NCBI RefSeq assembly: GCF_031456545.1 | Contig: NZ_JAVDUV010000001.1 | Location: forward strand, 2,793,557 to 2,857,556 | DNA from: Agromyces sp. 3263 | GTDB lineage: Bacteria; Actinomycetota; Actinomycetes; Actinomycetales; Microbacteriaceae | DNA length: 64,000 nucleotides | Direction of reading: 5' to 3' | The notes under the pieces: generated by a model | Database searches by the model: none | The model's input: only the letters and a program-made list of their open reading frames with translations | Told to the model about the DNA's origin: nothing | Made by a program: the position numbers and the translations under genes | Part shown: positions 61,501-64,000 of the stretch, piece by piece | How positions within the stretch are numbered: position 1 is the stretch's first letter | How the letters are laid out: the number at the start of each line of letters is the position of its first letter

Positions 61501-62570
61501 CCCGAGCGCTGATTCGCGGAGGCCTGCGAGATCGCCTCGATCGGCAGGCGCTGCACCTTCGACCGCACGGAGTACCGGCTGATGCGCGCCGTGCCGGCAT
61601 CGACCACGTACCGGATGCCGGGCACGGTCAGGCTCGTCTCGGCCACGTTCGTCGCGAGCACCACCCGTCGCCTCAGCCCGGCGACCTTCGACGGCTCGAA
61701 CACCCTGTGCTGGTCGGCCGAGGAGAGCCGACCGTAGAGGGGGAGCACCTCGGTCTCGCCGACGCCGCCGCGCCGGACCGCATGCGCGCGCACGGCCGCC
61801 TCGGCGTCGCGGATCTCGCTCTCGCCCGAGAGGAACACCAGCACGTCGCCGGATGACTCGCGCTCGAGCTCGTCGAGGGCTTCGAGGATGCCCCGCTGCA
61901 CGTCCTTGTCCTCGGCGGCCGCCCCCTCGTCGTCGGCATCGTCGCCGTCGGGCCCGGCGCCCGATTCGGCGACGAGCGGCCGGTAGCGCACCTCCACGGG
62001 ATATGTGCGGCCGGAGACCTCGATGACGGGCGCCGGCTCGCCCGCCGCATCCGCGAAGTGCTTCGCGAAGCTCTCGGGGTCGATCGTCGCGCTCGTCACG
62101 ATGACCTTGAGGTCGGGGCGGCGGGGGAGCAGGCGCTTGAGGTAGCCGAGCAGGAAGTCGATGTTCAGGCTTCGCTCGTGCGCCTCGTCGATGATGATCG
62201 TGTCGTACCGGCGCAGCTCCCGGTCGCGGTGGATCTCGTTGAGGAGGATCCCGTCGGTCATCACCTTGACGCGGGTCGACTCGCTCACCTTGTCGGTGAA
62301 GCGCACCTGGTATCCGACCAGGCTCCCGAGCTCGATCTGCAGCTCCTCCGAGATCCGCTCGGCGATGGTGCGCGCGGCGATGCGCCGCGGCTGCGTGTGC
62401 GCGATCGACTCGCGGCCGAGCTCGAGGCAGATCTTCGGCAGCTGCGTCGTCTTGCCCGAACCCGTGGCGCCGGCGACGATCACCACCTGGTGGTCGCGGA
62501 GCGCGCGCGCGATCTCCTCACGCTGCCCGGAGACGGGCAGCTCGGCGGGGTAGGTGATCGCGGGAAGCAC
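58551..62570 (-). CDS. hrpA: ATP-dependent RNA helicase HrpA (DEAH)
   Basis: 1339 residues, the size of HrpA. Walker A GATGSGKTT (34-42), DEAH (128-131) and SATID, then the helicase C, HA2, OB and the long DUF3418 C-terminal domain that distinguishes HrpA. It unwinds RNA and rescues collided ribosomes in other bacteria. A low-complexity Ala/Gly stretch (about 1000-1045; AGTAGTAGSAGAGARDGG) lies within the C-terminal domain and is not usual. GTG 62570 is chosen because similarity begins there; GGAGGG lies only 3 bases upstream, so spacing is short. Confidence 0.95.
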   Translation of the reverse strand: MLPAITYPAELPVSGQREEIARALRDHQVVIVAGATGSGKTTQLPKICLELGRESIAHTQPRRIAARTIAERISEELQIELGSLVGYQVRFTDKVSESTRVKVMTDGILLNEIHRDRELRRYDTIIIDEAHERSLNIDFLLGYLKRLLPRRPDLKVIVTSATIDPESFAKHFADAAGEPAPVIEVSGRTYPVEVRYRPLVAESGAGPDGDDADDEGAAAEDKDVQRGILEALDELERESSGDVLVFLSGESEIRDAEAAVRAHAVRRGGVGETEVLPLYGRLSSADQHRVFEPSKVAGLRRRVVLATNVAETSLTVPGIRYVVDAGTARISRYSVRSKVQRLPIEAISQASANQRSGRSGRTSDGIAIRLYSEEDYERRPEFTDPEILRTNLAAVILQMASLGLGQIEEFPFLTPPDSRGIRDGLDLLRELGAIDDGAVGDGPQLTRIGRQLSRLPIEPRFARMVLESKAQAVSREVLAIVAGLTIQDPRERPLEKREQADGFHARFVDPTSDFLTLLNLWNHLEEQQRELSGSAFRRMCKAEFLNYLRVREWQDLYRQLVRLAKPLGLHVAERAGEPNGDGIHRALLAGLLSQIGLRDDAKTSTGRGGAGAARESERKGRRQQAEFVGARNTRFVIFPGSALAKKPPAALMSAELVETSRLFARTNAAIDPAWAEQLAGPLAKRSFSEPRWERRQGSAVADEKVTLFGVPIVAKRRIQLSRVDTVLARELFIRHALVEEDWDTSRLDRRLFSFVRGNRALRRELGEVEERTRRRDILAGDEAVVAFYEARVPAEVADTRAFERWWRGEHRRRPDLLTMTRADLLGEEADADRGDGFPDRWRQDDQTYSLAYRFEPGADDDGVTVVVPLVLLPRVEAMGFDWQVPGLRDELITAMLRTLPKVLRRQVVPAAEWAGKIAAELPDGPEAGTARDAFPAVIAHAIRRLTFAPVDPSDFDLDRVPPHLRVTFRAVDERGRVAGTSKDLGELQARLADRTRDAVAKAVTAAPGSAAGRGRAGTAGTAGSAGAGARDGGERGAASVAGTPSAPGPAVAERAGVTSWDWDELPAHVDTRQAGNVIRAYPALVDEKTSVALRLVATAEERDRLSRRGIRRLLVLATPTPVAYVQEHLSNEEKLALAASAYTGPRALLDDCLAACVEAELRTRHPDGLLWTRAEFEAVRDAVAASVVDRMFETVGIVARILRLAREADRAISGASSMHLMAALGDMRSQLGALVPSGFVSATGLDRLRHLPRYLEGILLRVRKLQENPGRDRQAMNQLEPSIAAFEAAGGRIPIDPEGPGRLVRVRWMLEELRVGLFAQELRTAETVSPQRIAKALAG

Positions 62571-62625
62571 AGCCCTCCATCGTAAGCCGTGCGGGAACGA
62601 CTGGGCGGCGCATCTCGGGACATGA

Positions 62626-63525
<900 letters not shown>

Positions 63526-63568
63526 GGTGGAATGCGGCCCCGACCGGGCGGTCTTGGCGCACTCCACC
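63526..63568 (+). terminator. Hairpin after the second aldo/keto reductase
   Basis: GGTGGA-A-TGCG pairs with CGCA-C-TCCACC across a GC-rich loop, directly after the stop. It would isolate the gene from the rRNA promoters. Confidence 0.6.
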
Positions 63569-63608
63569 GCGTCGAGCCGCCGCGACACGCCCGGGATGCG
63601 AGCCCGAT

Positions 63609-63637
63609 TTGGCACGACCCCGGGATCCGCGTAAATT
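63609..63637 (+). promoter_or_regulatory. rRNA operon promoter, distal
   Basis: TTGGCA, 17-base spacer, TAAATT. Both boxes are close to consensus, as expected for rRNA transcription. Confidence 0.65.
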
Positions 63638-63738
63638 CTTACTCATCGCCACGGCGGAGCGGAAAGCGACTGGGTCACTGACACAGAGCGAACCGGCCGA
63701 GTGAGCGAGATTCTTAGCCAAATAGCCTCGAAGTCGCA

Positions 63739-63767
63739 TTGCGACTCGGTGATTTCAAGCCTAAGAT
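63739..63767 (+). promoter_or_regulatory. rRNA operon promoter, middle
   Basis: TTGCGA, 17-base spacer, TAAGAT, 130 bases after the distal promoter. Confidence 0.7.
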
Positions 63768-63857
63768 GAAAACCCACCTCGTAAGAACCCAACGTTCGCG
63801 TTGTGCCTCACGCCGTTTCATCGGCCGCGGGCCTTGTGGCCCGGTTCCTTTCAGAGG

Positions 63858-63866
63858 TGGTACGAT
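63858..63866 (+). promoter_or_regulatory. rRNA operon promoter, proximal (extended -10)
   Basis: TGG-TACGAT is an extended -10 element without a good -35 at normal spacing. TTGTGG lies 21 bases upstream, too far for a usual -35. Confidence 0.5.
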
Positions 63867-63869
63867 AGA

Positions 63870-64000
63870 TAGGTTGCCCTGAGGGCAGGCCGCGAGGCTG
63901 AAACTCGGGTGCGTCCGTTTCTTGAGAACTCAACAGCGTGCACTATGTTCAATGCCAATTTATTGAACCCCAGCTCTGCCCTTTGGGGTGGGGTATGGAT
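63870..64000 (+). other. Pre-16S rRNA leader (rRNA gene lies beyond the window)
   Basis: GTTTCTTGAGAACTCAACAG and the following GTGCAC...CAATGCCAATTTATTGA are typical of the sequence before 16S genes in Microbacteriaceae, where they serve in antitermination and RNase III processing. Short stems TGCCC/GGGCA (from about 63875) and CCCCA/TGGGG (near the end) may be processing signals. No 16S sequence is reached. Between 63569 and 63869 I see only the promoters listed. Confidence 0.75.

Overview
The window is high-GC actinobacterial chromosome, most likely from Microbacteriaceae (Agromyces/Microbacterium-like). This rests on the strong G/C third-position bias, many GTG/TTG starts, leaderless-looking starts, family-typical small proteins (DUF3263, DUF2530, DUF3027, DUF7882-like, a helicase partner ending PPHW), an actinobacterial XPB helicase pair, a LigC-type ligase, a CIRCE-controlled solitary groL, and the Rv0985c-Rv0996-like order mscL / FmdB / 5-formyl-THF cyclo-ligase / galU / acetyltransferase / SepX-GlpR. 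It looks like ordinary chromosome. I found no transposase, integrase, phage gene or CRISPR array.

Layout. 1-7.6 kb: DsbA-like membrane thioredoxin, tRNA-Thr, small-molecule transporter, nitroreductase/msrB pair, DUF3263 and LytR_C proteins, cold-shock gene with a long leader, a lipoprotein and groL behind two CIRCE-type operators. 7.6-15.8 kb: WXG100 protein, a two-component system whose kinase has a large insert, a SufR/ArsR-like regulator divergent from a translationally coupled folE / FAD-reductase / folP2-like / RibD_C operon, and a second RibD_C gene with a duplicated operator. 15.9-23.1 kb: XPB helicase with its partner, a csp-DUF3027 pair, serC and a DtxR-type regulator. 23.1-27.6 kb: two secreted peptidoglycan hydrolases (NlpC/P60 and CHAP) sharing an N-terminal module and promoter type, a decayed remnant of the same family, an HNH protein, an unlisted 34-codon peptide gene, a lactonase and tRNA-Arg. 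27.6-34.3 kb: PspA operon behind a C18 tract, small conserved proteins, a TMEM175-like channel, ligC, divergent lrp/ald, and rhodanese. 34.4-42.8 kb: a large SF1-helicase-like protein lacking Walker A lysine and Walker B glutamate, the mscL-to-sepX block, and tRNA-Ala. 42.9-63.5 kb: three MFS transporters, AlkD-like protein, AraC/VOC pair, luciferase-like oxidoreductase, KefB antiporter with TrkA-C subunit, AlaX, acyl-CoA dehydrogenase-like protein, DUF4349 lipoprotein, two aldo/keto reductases, secreted M28 peptidase and HrpA. 63.5-64 kb: promoters and leader of an rRNA operon whose 16S gene lies beyond the end.

How the genes work together. Recurrent themes are envelope maintenance (hydrolases, PspA, MscL, SepX/GlpR, DsbA-like), redox and stress repair (MsrB, GroEL, XPB, LigC, AlkD), and pterin/one-carbon metabolism (folE, folP2, RibD_C, cyclo-ligase). 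The best candidates for something undescribed are the folE-folP2-RibD_C operon under a probable Fe-S regulator, the ATPase-dead helicase-like protein with its small partner, the orphan 34-codon peptide, and the twin hydrolases with shared module and promoter.
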